A DNA stretch of 64,000 nucleotides from Streptacidiphilus anmyonensis (GCF_000787855.1 NZ_BBPQ01000016.1:56973-120972), one strand, 5' to 3'; counted from the first letter of the stretch, positions 16,087 to 24,499 are shown. Program-made: numbers and translations. Notes: a model not told the origin generated them from the sequence alone.

Positions 16087-17094
16087 TCAGAGCAGGAACC
16101 CCCTGGGGAACGGGTCGGTCGGGTCGAGGAAGTACTGCGCGGTCCCGGTGATCCAGGCCCGACCGGTGACGGTCGGCACGACGGCCGGTCGTCCCGCGAT
16201 CGTGGTCTCCTCGACCAGCCGCCCGACGAACCGCGTGCCGATGTAGGACTCGTTGACGAACTCCGCGCCCAGCGCCAGCTCTCCGCGCGCGTGCAGCTGG
16301 GCCATCCGCGCGGAGGTGCCCGTCCCGCAGGGCGAGCGGTCGAACCAGCCCGGGTGGATCGCCATGGCGTGCCGCGAGCGCACGGCGGTCGACCCGGGCG
16401 CGGCGAAGTACACGTGGTGCACGCCGTGGATGCGCGGGTCCTCGGGATGGACGGGCTCGTCGGCCGCGTTGATCGCCGCCATGGTCGCCAGGCCGGCCTT
16501 CAGGAGCTGCTCCTTGGTGGCCGGCTCGCGGTCGAACGGCAGCCCGTAGTCGTCGAGTTGGACGATCGCGTAGAAGTTGCCGCCGAAGGCGAGGTCGTAC
16601 CGGATCTCCCCGAACCCGGGCACGTGCGCCTTCGCGTCGAGCCGCGCGCAGAACGACGGCACGTTGGTGAAGGTGACGGCCGTCGCCGAACCGTCCTCGA
16701 CGGCGACGTCCACGGTGACGAGCCCGGCCGGGGTGTCCAGCCGCACGGTCGTCACCGGTTCGACGACCGGCACCATCCCGGTCTCCACGAGCACGGTCGC
16801 GACCCCGATCGTCCCGTGCCCGCACATCGGCAGGAGCCCGGACACCTCGATGAACAGCACCCCGTAGTCCGCGTCGGGTCTGGTGGGCGGTTGCAGGATC
16901 GCCCCGCTCATCGCGGCGTGGCCGCGGGGTTCGTACATCAGCAGCGTGCGCAGGTCGTCCAGGTGCGCCTGGAAGTAGGTCCGCCGCTCGGCCATCGTCG
17001 CACCGGGGACGACGCCGACGCCGCCGGTGATGACGCGGGTCGGCATGCCCTCGGTGTGGGAGTCGACGGCGTGGTAGATGTGACGCGTTTTCAT
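16087..17094 (-). CDS. 4-hydroxyproline epimerase (proline racemase family)
   Basis: This 335-residue protein belongs to the proline racemase family. Both catalytic cysteines are present: C91 in MCGHGTIG and C256 in SPCGTGTSA. Two cysteines distinguish racemases and epimerases from trans-3-hydroxyproline dehydratases, which have threonine at the first site. In this operon, conversion of trans-4-hydroxy-L-proline to cis-4-hydroxy-D-proline is the expected reaction, feeding the D-hydroxyproline dehydrogenase encoded upstream. The ATG at 17094 is preferred, with AAGAGG before it and homology starting there. It is the last gene of the operon, separated from the previous cistron by a 226-base gap filled with an inverted repeat. 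Confidence 0.92.
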   Translation of the reverse strand: MKTRHIYHAVDSHTEGMPTRVITGGVGVVPGATMAERRTYFQAHLDDLRTLLMYEPRGHAAMSGAILQPPTRPDADYGVLFIEVSGLLPMCGHGTIGVATVLVETGMVPVVEPVTTVRLDTPAGLVTVDVAVEDGSATAVTFTNVPSFCARLDAKAHVPGFGEIRYDLAFGGNFYAIVQLDDYGLPFDREPATKEQLLKAGLATMAAINAADEPVHPEDPRIHGVHHVYFAAPGSTAVRSRHAMAIHPGWFDRSPCGTGTSARMAQLHARGELALGAEFVNESYIGTRFVGRLVEETTIAGRPAVVPTVTGRAWITGTAQYFLDPTDPFPRGFLL

Positions 17095-17128
17095 CAGCTG
17101 TGTCCTCTTCGGTCCGTTGCCACTCCCC

Positions 17129-17314
17129 AGGGGCGCGGGGCTCTGCCGCCAGGCGGCTCCTCCCCCAGCCTTCGGCCGGGAGGTGCCCCCAGCGTGGGCG
17201 CGACCAGCCACCCGTACCGGGAGAGCACCGAACGCGCCGGGCCGCCCCCCGCGCAGGGTGGTTGCTCGCGCCCACGCGGCCGGAGCCGCCTGTCGGCCGA
17301 GCCCCGCGCCCCTG
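17129..17314. repeat. Dispersed intergenic inverted repeat, copy A
   Basis: The left arm CAGGGGCGCGGGGCTC (17129 on) and the reverse-complementary right arm ending at 17314 pair over about 34 bases. Between them lies the family core 17157-17203 (CTCCCCCAGCC, CGGCCGGGAGGTGCCCCCAG). The core recurs nearly unchanged at about 25743, 30021 and 61598. Here the repeat lies between two cistrons transcribed in the same direction within the hydroxyproline operon, so it may reduce transcription into the epimerase gene or protect mRNA ends. Confidence 0.8.
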
Positions 17315-17320
17315 ATGTTC

Positions 17321-18223
17321 CTACCGGAGTCCCTCGGCCAGAGCGTTCTCGGTGGCCAGCGTCACGGCCTTCAGGGCTTCGCCCTGGAGCGGGCCGCGAG
17401 GCGCCCTGCAGGGGCCGCCCTTGCGGCCGGCCAGGTCCATGGAGAGCTTGATGGCCTGGACGAACTCCGTCCGTGAATCCCAGCGCAGCAGCGAGTGCAA
17501 CTGGCGGTAGCGCGGGACCGCCACCTCCACCTCGCCCGCCACCGCAGCGTGGTACAGCTCGGCGCAGGCGGCGGGAAGGGCGTTGGGGTAGCCGGCGACC
17601 CAGCCGACCGCGCCGGCCAGGGCCAGCTCCAGCAGCACGTCGTCCGCGCCGATCAGCAGGTCCAGGCCCGGCGCGAGCTCGGCGATCTCGTAGGCCCGGC
17701 GGACGTCGCCGCTGAACTCCTTGACGGCGACGATGTGTCCGGCCGCGTACAGCTCCCCGAGCAGCGCGGGGAGCAGGTCGACGCGGGTGTCGTGCGGGTT
17801 GTTGTAGGCGACGACGGGCAGTCCGGCCTTCGCGACCTCCGCGTAGTGCGCGAGCACGGCGTCCCGGTCCGCGCGGTAGGCGTTCGGCGGGAGCTGGAGC
17901 ACGGAGCCGCAGCCGGCCTCCGCCGCCTGCTCCGCCCATCTGCGGGACTCCGCGGAGCCGTACGCCGCCGTTCCGGCCATGACGCGGCTGCCGTCGCCGG
18001 CCGCCTCGACGGCCACCCGCGCGACCTCGGCGCGCTCGGCGTCGGTGAGGGTCTGGTACTCGCCGAGCGAGCCGTTGGGGACCACGCCGTCGCAGCCGTT
18101 GGCGAGGAGCCAGGCGACATGCTCGGCGTAGGCGTCGTAGTCGACGGAGCCGTCGTCGTGGAACGGCAGCGCGGTGGCGACCATGATGCCGCGCCAGGGG
18201 GCCTGGCGCTCGGGGGTGCTCAT
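17321..18223 (-). CDS. DapA-family lyase/deaminase, probable pyrroline-4-hydroxy-2-carboxylate deaminase
   Basis: This 300-residue protein is a class I Schiff-base aldolase-fold enzyme of the dihydrodipicolinate synthase family. It shows the GSLGEYQTL substrate loop at residues 51-59, catalytic Tyr140 (AYNNP) and the Schiff-base Lys168 (VAVKEF). In hydroxyproline operons this family member converts 1-pyrroline-4-hydroxy-2-carboxylate to alpha-ketoglutarate semialdehyde with loss of ammonia; the context supports that role over dihydrodipicolinate synthesis. The start at 18223 has GAAGGAG and overlaps the preceding oxidoreductase stop by four bases (ATGA). The last step, semialdehyde dehydrogenase, is not encoded in the window. 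Confidence 0.88.
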   Translation of the reverse strand: MSTPERQAPWRGIMVATALPFHDDGSVDYDAYAEHVAWLLANGCDGVVPNGSLGEYQTLTDAERAEVARVAVEAAGDGSRVMAGTAAYGSAESRRWAEQAAEAGCGSVLQLPPNAYRADRDAVLAHYAEVAKAGLPVVAYNNPHDTRVDLLPALLGELYAAGHIVAVKEFSGDVRRAYEIAELAPGLDLLIGADDVLLELALAGAVGWVAGYPNALPAACAELYHAAVAGEVEVAVPRYRQLHSLLRWDSRTEFVQAIKLSMDLAGRKGGPCRAPRGPLQGEALKAVTLATENALAEGLR

Positions 18224-19695
18224 CGGGGGGCTCCTTCGGAGGATGGTGCGGTGGTGTCGCACTCGGCCAGCAGGCCGAGCGGCACAGGGGTGGACAGGGG
18301 GCGGGTCGGCGCGCCGTCGTCCTGCCCGGCGACAGCGACGTCGGGCCCAGGGACGTCGGGCCCGTCGGCGCTTGGCGCGCCGCAGAGCCGGGCGACGGCC
18401 GGGCCGCACATGCGGGCCTGGCACCAGCCCATGCCCGCGCGGGTGAGGAGTTTGACGGTCCGCTGGTCGGCCGCGCCCAGCTCGGCGACGGCGGACCGGA
18501 CCTCTCGCACCGTCACCTCCTCGCAGCGGCAGACCTCGGTGGCGTCGTCGAGCCACCCCGTCCACCCGCTGCCGGGGGCGTGTCGCGCGGCCATGAGGTC
18601 GGCGAAGGCCCGCAGCCGCGCACGTCGCCGCAGCAGCGGGCGCGGCGCGGCGGTCTGCCCGGCGACGGCCCGGCCGGCCAGCTCGCCCTCCGCGACGGCG
18701 AGCTGGACGCCGCCGATGCCGGTGCTCTCGCCGGCCGCCCAGACGCCGGGCACGGTGGTGCGCTGCGCGGCGTCGACCACCAGCGCGGCGCTGCCGTCCG
18801 GCAGACGCCGTGTGCGGCAGCCGAGTTCGAGCGGCAGCTCCAGTTGCGGCACGAGCCCGTGTCCCACCGCGACGGCGTCGCAGGCGACGCGCCACTCGGT
18901 GCCGGGCACGGGACGCCACGCGGCGTCGAGCCTGGCCAGGGTGACCGCCTCGACGCGGTCCGAGCCGTGCGCGGCCACGACGGCGGTGCGCGGACGCAGG
19001 CGGACGCCGTGCCGCAGCAGGACCGCGCCGTGCTGGGCGCCCTCGACCAGCTTGCCGGGGTTGGCGGCGAGGACCCGGGCGCCGGCGGCGTACCCGAGGT
19101 AGTCGGCGGCCTCCGCCACCAGCGGGACTCTCGCCCCGGCCGCGGCCAGGGAGGACGCGACCGCCAGCAGCAGCGGTCCGCTGCCCGCGACCACGACCCG
19201 ACGGCCGGGCAGCACGAGCCCCGCCTTGAGCATGGCCTGCGCGCCGCCCGCACCGACGACGCCGGGCAGGGTCCATCCGGGGAACGGCAGCTGCCGCTCG
19301 TGCGCGCCGGTGGCGAACAGCACCTGACGCGCCGTCACCGACCGGGCCTGTCGCTGGTCGGGCCCGGTCAGCGCACGCACGGTGAAGGCGCCCGACTCGC
19401 CCGTCACGGACCAGACATGGTGGTCGCCCAGCGACGTGACGCGCTCCGCGGCGGCGTCGACCCGCCCGAGCAGGCGCTGGAAGGCGGGCCAGTGGTGGTG
19501 CAGCGCCTGCGGGCGGGCGGCGCGCAGTTCGGCGGCGGGCTGCCGGTAGAACTGGCCGCCGGGCCGTGGCGCGCTGTCGAGCAGGACGACGCGCAGGCCG
19601 TGTTCGGCGGCGGTCGCGGCGGCCGCGAGCCCGGCCGGTCCGGCCCCGACCACGGCGAGGTCGTACCCTCCCGCCGGCTCAGCGGAGTTCGTCAT
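18220..19695 (-). CDS. D-hydroxyproline dehydrogenase, FAD/NAD(P)-binding subunit with BFD-like Fe-S domain
   Basis: This 491-residue flavoprotein has an N-terminal dinucleotide fold GAGPAGLAAA at residues 18-27, the FATGAHERQLPFPGW segment of HcnB-type subunits, and a second nucleotide fold VVAGSGPLLLA. A C-terminal BFD-like [2Fe-2S] domain contains CRCEEVT and later CQARMCGP. These features match the alpha subunit of heteromeric D-hydroxyproline or opine dehydrogenases. It should pass electrons from the DAO-type subunit to an acceptor together with the small ferredoxin-like subunit. Its start lies inside the upstream ferredoxin-like gene, with a 17-base overlap, and its end overlaps the DapA-family start. 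The C-terminal tail after the Fe-S domain is rich in Asp, Pro and Gly. Confidence 0.88.
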   Translation of the reverse strand: MTNSAEPAGGYDLAVVGAGPAGLAAAATAAEHGLRVVLLDSAPRPGGQFYRQPAAELRAARPQALHHHWPAFQRLLGRVDAAAERVTSLGDHHVWSVTGESGAFTVRALTGPDQRQARSVTARQVLFATGAHERQLPFPGWTLPGVVGAGGAQAMLKAGLVLPGRRVVVAGSGPLLLAVASSLAAAGARVPLVAEAADYLGYAAGARVLAANPGKLVEGAQHGAVLLRHGVRLRPRTAVVAAHGSDRVEAVTLARLDAAWRPVPGTEWRVACDAVAVGHGLVPQLELPLELGCRTRRLPDGSAALVVDAAQRTTVPGVWAAGESTGIGGVQLAVAEGELAGRAVAGQTAAPRPLLRRRARLRAFADLMAARHAPGSGWTGWLDDATEVCRCEEVTVREVRSAVAELGAADQRTVKLLTRAGMGWCQARMCGPAVARLCGAPSADGPDVPGPDVAVAGQDDGAPTRPLSTPVPLGLLAECDTTAPSSEGAPR

Positions 19696-19990
19696 GGCCG
19701 TCCCCTTGCTGCGTGCGGACCAGCGCGCCCGGCCGTGCGGGAGCCAGGCAGGCGCGGACGTTGGGGACGCCGTCGAGTTCGACCAGGCAGTCGTAGCAGG
19801 CGCCCATCCCGCAGAACGCGCCGCGCGGGCGGTCGCCGACGCGGGTGCGGCGCCAGGCGAGGCGTCCTGACTGCCAGAGCGCGGCGGCCACGCTCTGGCC
19901 GGGCAGCGCGGCGACCGGCTCGCCGTCGAAGCTGAACTCGATCGGGGGCTCGGGCCTGGCCCGGACCAGGTCGAGCGGACTCCTTCTCAC
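19679..19990 (-). CDS. (2Fe-2S)-binding subunit of D-hydroxyproline dehydrogenase
   Basis: This 103-residue protein carries a plant-type ferredoxin motif, CGMGACYDC, with a further cysteine in NVRACLAP. It begins with a beta-strand pair (IEFSFDGEPVAALPGQSVAAAL) typical of the HcnA-like gamma subunit in amino-acid dehydrogenase complexes. It should hold one [2Fe-2S] cluster and link the two flavin subunits. The GTG start overlaps the TGA of the DAO-type gene (GTGA), and AGAAGGAGGAG precedes it. The close coupling of the three genes predicts equal amounts of the subunits. Confidence 0.88.
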   Translation of the reverse strand: MRRSPLDLVRARPEPPIEFSFDGEPVAALPGQSVAAALWQSGRLAWRRTRVGDRPRGAFCGMGACYDCLVELDGVPNVRACLAPARPGALVRTQQGDGHDELR

Positions 19991-21138
19991 GACTCCTCCT
20001 TCTCGAAGCGTCCGGGGCCGAAGGCGGCCGGGTCCATGAACGGCTTCTCGCCGTCGAGGAGTTGGGCGATGAGCCGGGCCGTCGCCGGGGCCAGGCCGAT
20101 GCCCGCGCCCTCGTGGCCGCAGGCGTGGAGGAGCCAGGGCCGGTCCGGATCGGGCCCGATCGCGGGCAAGTGGTCGGGCAGATACGGGCGGAAGCCCCGG
20201 TAGGCGCGCAGCACCCGCACGTCGCGCAGCACCGGGAACAGCTCCGCGGCCTGCGCCGCGAGCCGCGCCAGCACCGGCGCGGACAGGCTGCGGTCGAACC
20301 CGACCCGCTCCCGGCTGGCCCCGATCAGCACCGGCCCGGCGGCCGTCCCCTCGACCACGGCGGAGCTCTGCAGGTCGGCGGAGCCGCTGGCGACGTCGGC
20401 GACGTAGTCGGCCGCGTAGACCTTGTGCCGCACCAGCGGCGGCAGCGGTTCGGTCACCAGCACGAAGCCGCGCCGGGGCAGGACGGGCAGGGTCGCTCCG
20501 GCGAGTGCGGCGACCTCGCCGCCCCATGTCCCGGCGGCGTTGACCACCGCCCCGCAGTGGAGCGTCCCGTGCGCGTCGGTCTCCACCCGGCCCTTCGCCA
20601 GCCCGGTCACGGCGGTCGCGGTGAGCAGGTCCACCCGGCCGGTGGCACGGGCCCGTCGCAGCAGCGCCGCCGCTGCGAGGGCGGGTTGGACCTGGGCGTC
20701 CTGCGGGTAGTGCACGCCCCCCGCCAGGCCGGGGGCCAGGTGCGGCTCCCACTCCCGCAGGCCGTCGGCGGGAACGTCCACCGCCGTGACCCCGGCCGCG
20801 CGCTGGAGCTCGGCCGACGCGCGCAGCTCGGCGAAGGCCCGCTGATCCCGGGCCACCACGAGCCCGCCCTTGGGCTCGTACTCCAGCGCCCGCGCGCCGA
20901 GTTCCCCGGCCAGCTCGCCCCAGAGCCGCAGGCTCTCGACCGCGAGCTCCAACTCGGGCCCCGGGGCCTTGTCCGAGACGAGCAGGTTCCCCTCACCCGC
21001 GCCGGTCGTCCCGCCGACGACCGGTCCGCGGTCGACGACCGCGACCCGCATGCCGCGCGTGGCCAGCGCGTCCGCGCAGGCCGCGCCGATCATTCCGGCG
21101 CCGATGACGACCACGTCGTAGTGAGGAACCCCTGTCAC
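19987..21138 (-). CDS. D-hydroxyproline dehydrogenase, DAO-type FAD subunit
   Basis: This 383-residue flavoprotein has the FAD fold VVVIGAGMIGAACADALA at residues 9-26, an active-site region TTGAGEGNLLVSDK, and the C-terminal DAO signature HACGHEGAGIGLAPATARLIA. It resembles the catalytic beta subunit that oxidises cis-4-hydroxy-D-proline. It is the first gene of the operon. The GTG start has no ribosome site but a TATTAC-like -10 lies about six bases upstream, so the transcript may be leaderless. The candidate GntR operator overlaps this -10. Confidence 0.9.
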   Translation of the reverse strand: MTGVPHYDVVVIGAGMIGAACADALATRGMRVAVVDRGPVVGGTTGAGEGNLLVSDKAPGPELELAVESLRLWGELAGELGARALEYEPKGGLVVARDQRAFAELRASAELQRAAGVTAVDVPADGLREWEPHLAPGLAGGVHYPQDAQVQPALAAAALLRRARATGRVDLLTATAVTGLAKGRVETDAHGTLHCGAVVNAAGTWGGEVAALAGATLPVLPRRGFVLVTEPLPPLVRHKVYAADYVADVASGSADLQSSAVVEGTAAGPVLIGASRERVGFDRSLSAPVLARLAAQAAELFPVLRDVRVLRAYRGFRPYLPDHLPAIGPDPDRPWLLHACGHEGAGIGLAPATARLIAQLLDGEKPFMDPAAFGPGRFEKEES

Positions 21139-21147
21139 GAGTCAGTA

Positions 21148-21163
21148 ATATGTCACACAGCAT
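21148..21163. promoter_or_regulatory. Candidate GntR operator, copy 2, hydroxyproline operon promoter
   Basis: ATATGTCACACAGCAT matches 13 of 16 bases of the site upstream of the GntR gene. Read on the minus strand it covers the -10 (ACATATTAC) of the DAO-type gene, whose start codon is ten bases downstream. A repressor bound here would block the operon. Confidence 0.6.
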
Positions 21164-21212
21164 CGGGGCGGACAATCCCCCGCGCCGATCATTCCGGCGG
21201 TTGCTCCGGCGG

Positions 21213-22253
21213 TCACTCCGCGGGCACGGCCACGGGGACGCACGGGTGCATGCGCAGCGACCTGCGGACGGCGGGAGGGGTGCCCGCCGGCCCGAACGGG
21301 CTGCCGCCGAGGGCCTCGCGGCCGTGCGGGGTGAACAGCAGCGCCGGATCCGGGCCGTGGGCCACGATCCGGCTGGGGTTGATCATGTCGTGGACCTGGT
21401 AGTAGTGGCGGCGGATGTGGTCGAAGTCGACCGTGTCGCCGAAGCCGGGCGTCTGGAACAGGTCGCGGGTGTAGCCCCAGAGCGCCGGGTACTCCGAGAT
21501 CTTGCGGATGTTGCACTTGAAGTGACCGTGGTAGACCGCGTCGAAGCGGACGAGCGTGGGCCACAGCCGGACGTCGGCCTCGGTCAGCTGGTCGCCGACC
21601 AGGTAGCGGCGCGTGCTCAGTCGCTCCTCCAACGCGTCCAGCCGGTGGAAGAGGGCCGTCACCGCCCGGTCGTAGAACTCCTGGGCCCGCGCGAACCCGG
21701 CGCGGTACACCGCGTTGTTGACGTCGCGGTAGATCTCATCGGCCAGCGCGTCGATCTCCTCGCGCAGGGGCTCGGGGTAGAGGTCGGGCGCGCCGGGCCG
21801 GTGCAGCGCCCGCCACTGGGAGCCGAGATCGAGGGTCAGGTTGGCGAAGTCGTTGCTGACCACCGCGCCGGTCGCGGTGTCCACCAGCGCGGGGACGCTG
21901 ACGCCGCCGGTGTAGTCCGGCTCGGCCGCCAGATACGCCTCCCGCAGCGCGTGGATGCCGAGCACCGGGTCCAGCCCGTCCGGACAGCCCGTCTCCTCGG
22001 TGAACACCCACTGGTACTCCCCGTCGACCCGCTCCTGCACCGGGTCGGTCACCGCCAGCGTGATCGCCTCCTCCAGCCCCAGCAGCCGGCGGGTGATGAG
22101 CACCCGGTGCGCCCACGGACAGGCCAGGCTGACCACCAGTCGGTACCGGCCCGCCTCGACCGGCAGGCCGCCACGGCCGTCGGCGGTGATCCGGATCCGG
22201 AAGTGCTGCGGGGCGCGGACGAGGTCGCGGGGTTGGCTCTGGTCGACGTTCAT
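21213..22253 (-). CDS. Glutathionyl-hydroquinone reductase-like protein (xi-class GST)
   Basis: This 346-residue protein matches xi-class glutathione S-transferase-like proteins (YqjG/ECM4). The catalytic Cys45 is in LACPWAHR, GDQLTEADVRLWPTLVRFD lies in the C-terminal helical domain, and the conserved HFKCNIRKISEYPALWGYTRDL region and HYYQVHDMINPSRIVAHGP follow. In actinobacteria the thiol cofactor would be mycothiol rather than glutathione, so a mycothiol-dependent quinone or conjugate reductase is possible. The start at 22253 has AGAGGAG upstream. It lies beyond the divergent hydroxyproline promoter and is not obviously connected with it. Confidence 0.9.
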   Translation of the reverse strand: MNVDQSQPRDLVRAPQHFRIRITADGRGGLPVEAGRYRLVVSLACPWAHRVLITRRLLGLEEAITLAVTDPVQERVDGEYQWVFTEETGCPDGLDPVLGIHALREAYLAAEPDYTGGVSVPALVDTATGAVVSNDFANLTLDLGSQWRALHRPGAPDLYPEPLREEIDALADEIYRDVNNAVYRAGFARAQEFYDRAVTALFHRLDALEERLSTRRYLVGDQLTEADVRLWPTLVRFDAVYHGHFKCNIRKISEYPALWGYTRDLFQTPGFGDTVDFDHIRRHYYQVHDMINPSRIVAHGPDPALLFTPHGREALGGSPFGPAGTPPAVRRSLRMHPCVPVAVPAE

Positions 22254-22345
22254 GCGTCTCGCTCTCCTCTGCCAGGCGGGCCGCGCCCGGTGGCCGCGAG
22301 CGCAGTACGGACCTGACACGGTGCCGCCCACCGCTCGAGTCCCGG

Positions 22346-23206
22346 TCAGGACCGGCGGAAGGACTCGCCGTCGAAGGTCCACTCCCAGCCCACCTCGCCG
22401 CGTCCCGGGCAGGTGCCGGACAGGGTCAGCACCCCCGGCAGCTGCAGCGCGTGCCCGACGCACAGGACCTCGCACAGCAGGTCCAGGTCCTCGTCGTCGA
22501 TCCGCATCACGCCGCCCTCCTCCAACAGCAGGTCGGCCCAGGCGAAGACGGGCATCTCGGGCTCGAAGATGCTGCAGACCGCGGTGAACGAGCCGACGCC
22601 GGCGCGGAGCAGGAAGCCGCGCAGCGCCTCCGCGCCGCGGGCGTAGGCGATCCGGAGCAGCGGCTCAGGGAATTGACCGGTGAGCGCCGCCTCGGCGGTC
22701 TCGGCGAGCATGCCGTCGAGGCGGCGGCGGACCAGGCCGCGCTCGTGGGCGCGGTCGAGGCGCAGCAGGAACTCCGCCAGCGGCTCGCCCTCCCAGCGGA
22801 CCCACTCGTCCTCGGCCACCGGGTCGGCGGTGTAGACGAGATGGCTGTCGCCGTCGGTCGGGGAGAGACCCTCCTGCGTGCAGTAGTCGTCGAAGTCCAC
22901 CGGCGAGAAGGCGCGCCCCCGGACCTCGACGCCGTCCCGGCCGAGACCCTCCAGCAGCGACTCGACGTCGCGCAGGTAGTCGGCGTAGGCGGAGTAGGTG
23001 GTGCAGCCTTCTGCGATCAGGCGCTCGAAGTCGGCCCGGTTGGTCACGACGCCGACCATGGTGGGCTTGCGCCCAGCGGAGGCGGCGGGCGCCGTGGCGG
23101 CCAGGGACGAGGCGGTGCAGCGGCGGCGGTCGCGCGGAGTGATGACGCGGGCGGCGGCATGGCAGACGGCGGGACGGGGGCTGCGCGGACGAACGTGCTT
23201 GGTCAT
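22346..23206 (-). CDS. Hypothetical protein, unknown family
   Basis: This protein is about 286 residues if the ATG at 23206 is used, which has GGAGG at a good distance. The first 50 residues are basic and low in structure. From about residue 50 on there is a globular acidic protein (TNRADFERLIAEG, DYLRDVESLLEGLGRDG, EDEWVRWEGEPLAEFLLRLD, FEPEMPVFAWADLLLEEGG), ending with GEVGWEWTFDGESFRR. I do not recognise a domain. It has no membrane segment or repeat and stands alone between the xi-class GST gene and nusB. Confidence 0.7.
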   Translation of the reverse strand: MTKHVRPRSPRPAVCHAAARVITPRDRRRCTASSLAATAPAASAGRKPTMVGVVTNRADFERLIAEGCTTYSAYADYLRDVESLLEGLGRDGVEVRGRAFSPVDFDDYCTQEGLSPTDGDSHLVYTADPVAEDEWVRWEGEPLAEFLLRLDRAHERGLVRRRLDGMLAETAEAALTGQFPEPLLRIAYARGAEALRGFLLRAGVGSFTAVCSIFEPEMPVFAWADLLLEEGGVMRIDDEDLDLLCEVLCVGHALQLPGVLTLSGTCPGRGEVGWEWTFDGESFRRS

Positions 23207-23385
23207 GGAAGCCTCCGAGGTTGGACGGGCGGGGTGTGCGCCGAGTGGGGCGTCACGCTCCTCGTCCTCCCCCGTCATATGCCTCCCATGCGCACCATGT
23301 GTCACAGCCTCGTCACCATCAGTGACCCCGAATGGAGCAATGCCACCGCCCCCGCGGAGAGACCGGGGCAGCGGCGGAGACGACG

Positions 23386-23428
23386 AAGGCGCCCCGCGCT
23401 CCCGTTCGGGAGCGGCAGGGCGCCTTTC
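23386..23428 (-). terminator. Intrinsic terminator-like hairpin after nusB
   Basis: AAGGCGCC pairs with GGGCGCCTT, and an inner CGCTCCCG pairs with CGGGAGCG around a three-base TTC loop. It lies just downstream of the minus-strand nusB gene and probably ends the pepP-efp-nusB transcript. Confidence 0.7.
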
Positions 23429-23440
23429 GACAGGCGGCTC

Positions 23441-23881
23441 TCAGTCGCGCGCGGCGCGCAGCGACGGCTTGAGCTCCATGAGCCGGGCCAGCAGCCCGTT
23501 GACGAAGGAGGGGGACTCGTCGGTGGAGAAGTCCTTGGCCATCTCCACGAACTCGTCCAGGACCACCGGGTCCGGGACCTCGTCCACCCAGATCAGCTCG
23601 TAGGCGCCGAGCCGCAGCACGTTGCGGTCCACGATCGGCATCCGGTCGAGCGTCCAGCCCACCGCGTAGGTGGAGATCAGGTCGTCGATCCGGGCGGCGT
23701 GGCGGCCGTAGCCCTCGACCAGGTCCTGGGTGTACTCCGGGACCTGCGGCACGCCCTCCTCCCCGCTGCGGGCGCGCGCCACCCACTCGGCAAGGACCAG
23801 CGTGGGCTTCACGCCCCGGTGATCGGCCTCGAAGATGATCTGGAAGGCCTTGGTACGGGCCTTGTTCCGCGCGGTCGCCAC
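23441..23881 (-). CDS. nusB: Transcription antitermination factor NusB
   Basis: This 146-residue all-helical protein has the NusB pattern: an N-terminal basic RNKARTKAFQIIFEAD, a central WTLDRMPIVDRNVLRLGAYEL and a C-terminal STDESPSFVNGLLARL. NusB binds S10 and the boxA RNA to promote antitermination in rRNA operons. The GTG at 23881 lies two bases after the efp stop, and the ribosome site is inside efp. In S. coelicolor the next genes are bldD and the pyr operon; here a terminator and unrelated genes follow. Confidence 0.96.
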   Translation of the reverse strand: MATARNKARTKAFQIIFEADHRGVKPTLVLAEWVARARSGEEGVPQVPEYTQDLVEGYGRHAARIDDLISTYAVGWTLDRMPIVDRNVLRLGAYELIWVDEVPDPVVLDEFVEMAKDFSTDESPSFVNGLLARLMELKPSLRAARD

Positions 23882-23883
23882 GG

Positions 23884-24450
23884 TTAGGAGTTCACCCGGC
23901 CGAGGTAGTCGCCGGTGCGGGTGTCGACCTTGATCTTCTCGCCCTGGTTGATGAAGAGCGGGACGCCGACCTCGGCGCCGGTCTCCAGGCGCGCGGGCTT
24001 GGTGCCGCCGGTGGAGCGGTCGCCCTGCAGGCCCGGCTCGGTGAACTCGACGACCAGCTCGACGGCGGCCGGGAGCTCGATGTAGAGCGGCGCGCCCTCG
24101 TAGACGGCCACGAGCGCGTCGAAGCCCTCGAGCAGGAACTTGGAGGCGTCGCCGACGACCTCCGGGGAGACGTGCGTCTGCTCGTAGGTGTCCATGTCCA
24201 TGAACACGAACTGCTCGCCGTCCTTGTAGGAGAACTGCATCGTGCGCTTGTCGACGTTGGCCGTCTCGACCTTCACGCCGGCGTTGAAGGTCTTGTCGAC
24301 GACCTTGCCGGACAGCACGTGCTTGAGCTTGGTGCGCACGAAGGCCGGGCCCTTGCCAGGCTTCACGTGCTGGAACTCGACGACGGACCACAGCTGGTCG
24401 TTGTCGAGCTTGAGCACCATGCCGTTCTTGAGGTCGTTGGTGGAAGCCAC
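23884..24450 (-). CDS. efp: Translation elongation factor P
   Basis: This 188-residue protein has the three beta-barrel domains of EF-P and relieves ribosome stalling at polyproline stretches. The domain I loop reads KPGKGPAF, the PGKGP palindrome of the actinobacterial subfamily reported to act without modification of the tip lysine. The GTG at 24450 (GTG GCT TCC ACC) gives the standard family start ASTNDLKNG and length. AGGG precedes it. efp and nusB are separated by two bases. Confidence 0.97.
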   Translation of the reverse strand: MASTNDLKNGMVLKLDNDQLWSVVEFQHVKPGKGPAFVRTKLKHVLSGKVVDKTFNAGVKVETANVDKRTMQFSYKDGEQFVFMDMDTYEQTHVSPEVVGDASKFLLEGFDALVAVYEGAPLYIELPAAVELVVEFTEPGLQGDRSTGGTKPARLETGAEVGVPLFINQGEKIKVDTRTGDYLGRVNS

Positions 24451-24499
24451 AGTCGCCCTAACTTCTGGATTCAACTAGCTGCTTGTGTCGCTAGTAACT

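Noticed and set aside
16087-17094. Trans-3-hydroxyproline dehydratase instead of an epimerase
   Set aside because: The first catalytic position is Cys91, not threonine, and the operon encodes the D-hydroxyproline route.
17321-18223. Dihydrodipicolinate synthase (dapA)
   Set aside because: The family fold is the same, but the gene is embedded in a hydroxyproline operon, and lysine synthesis genes are not near.
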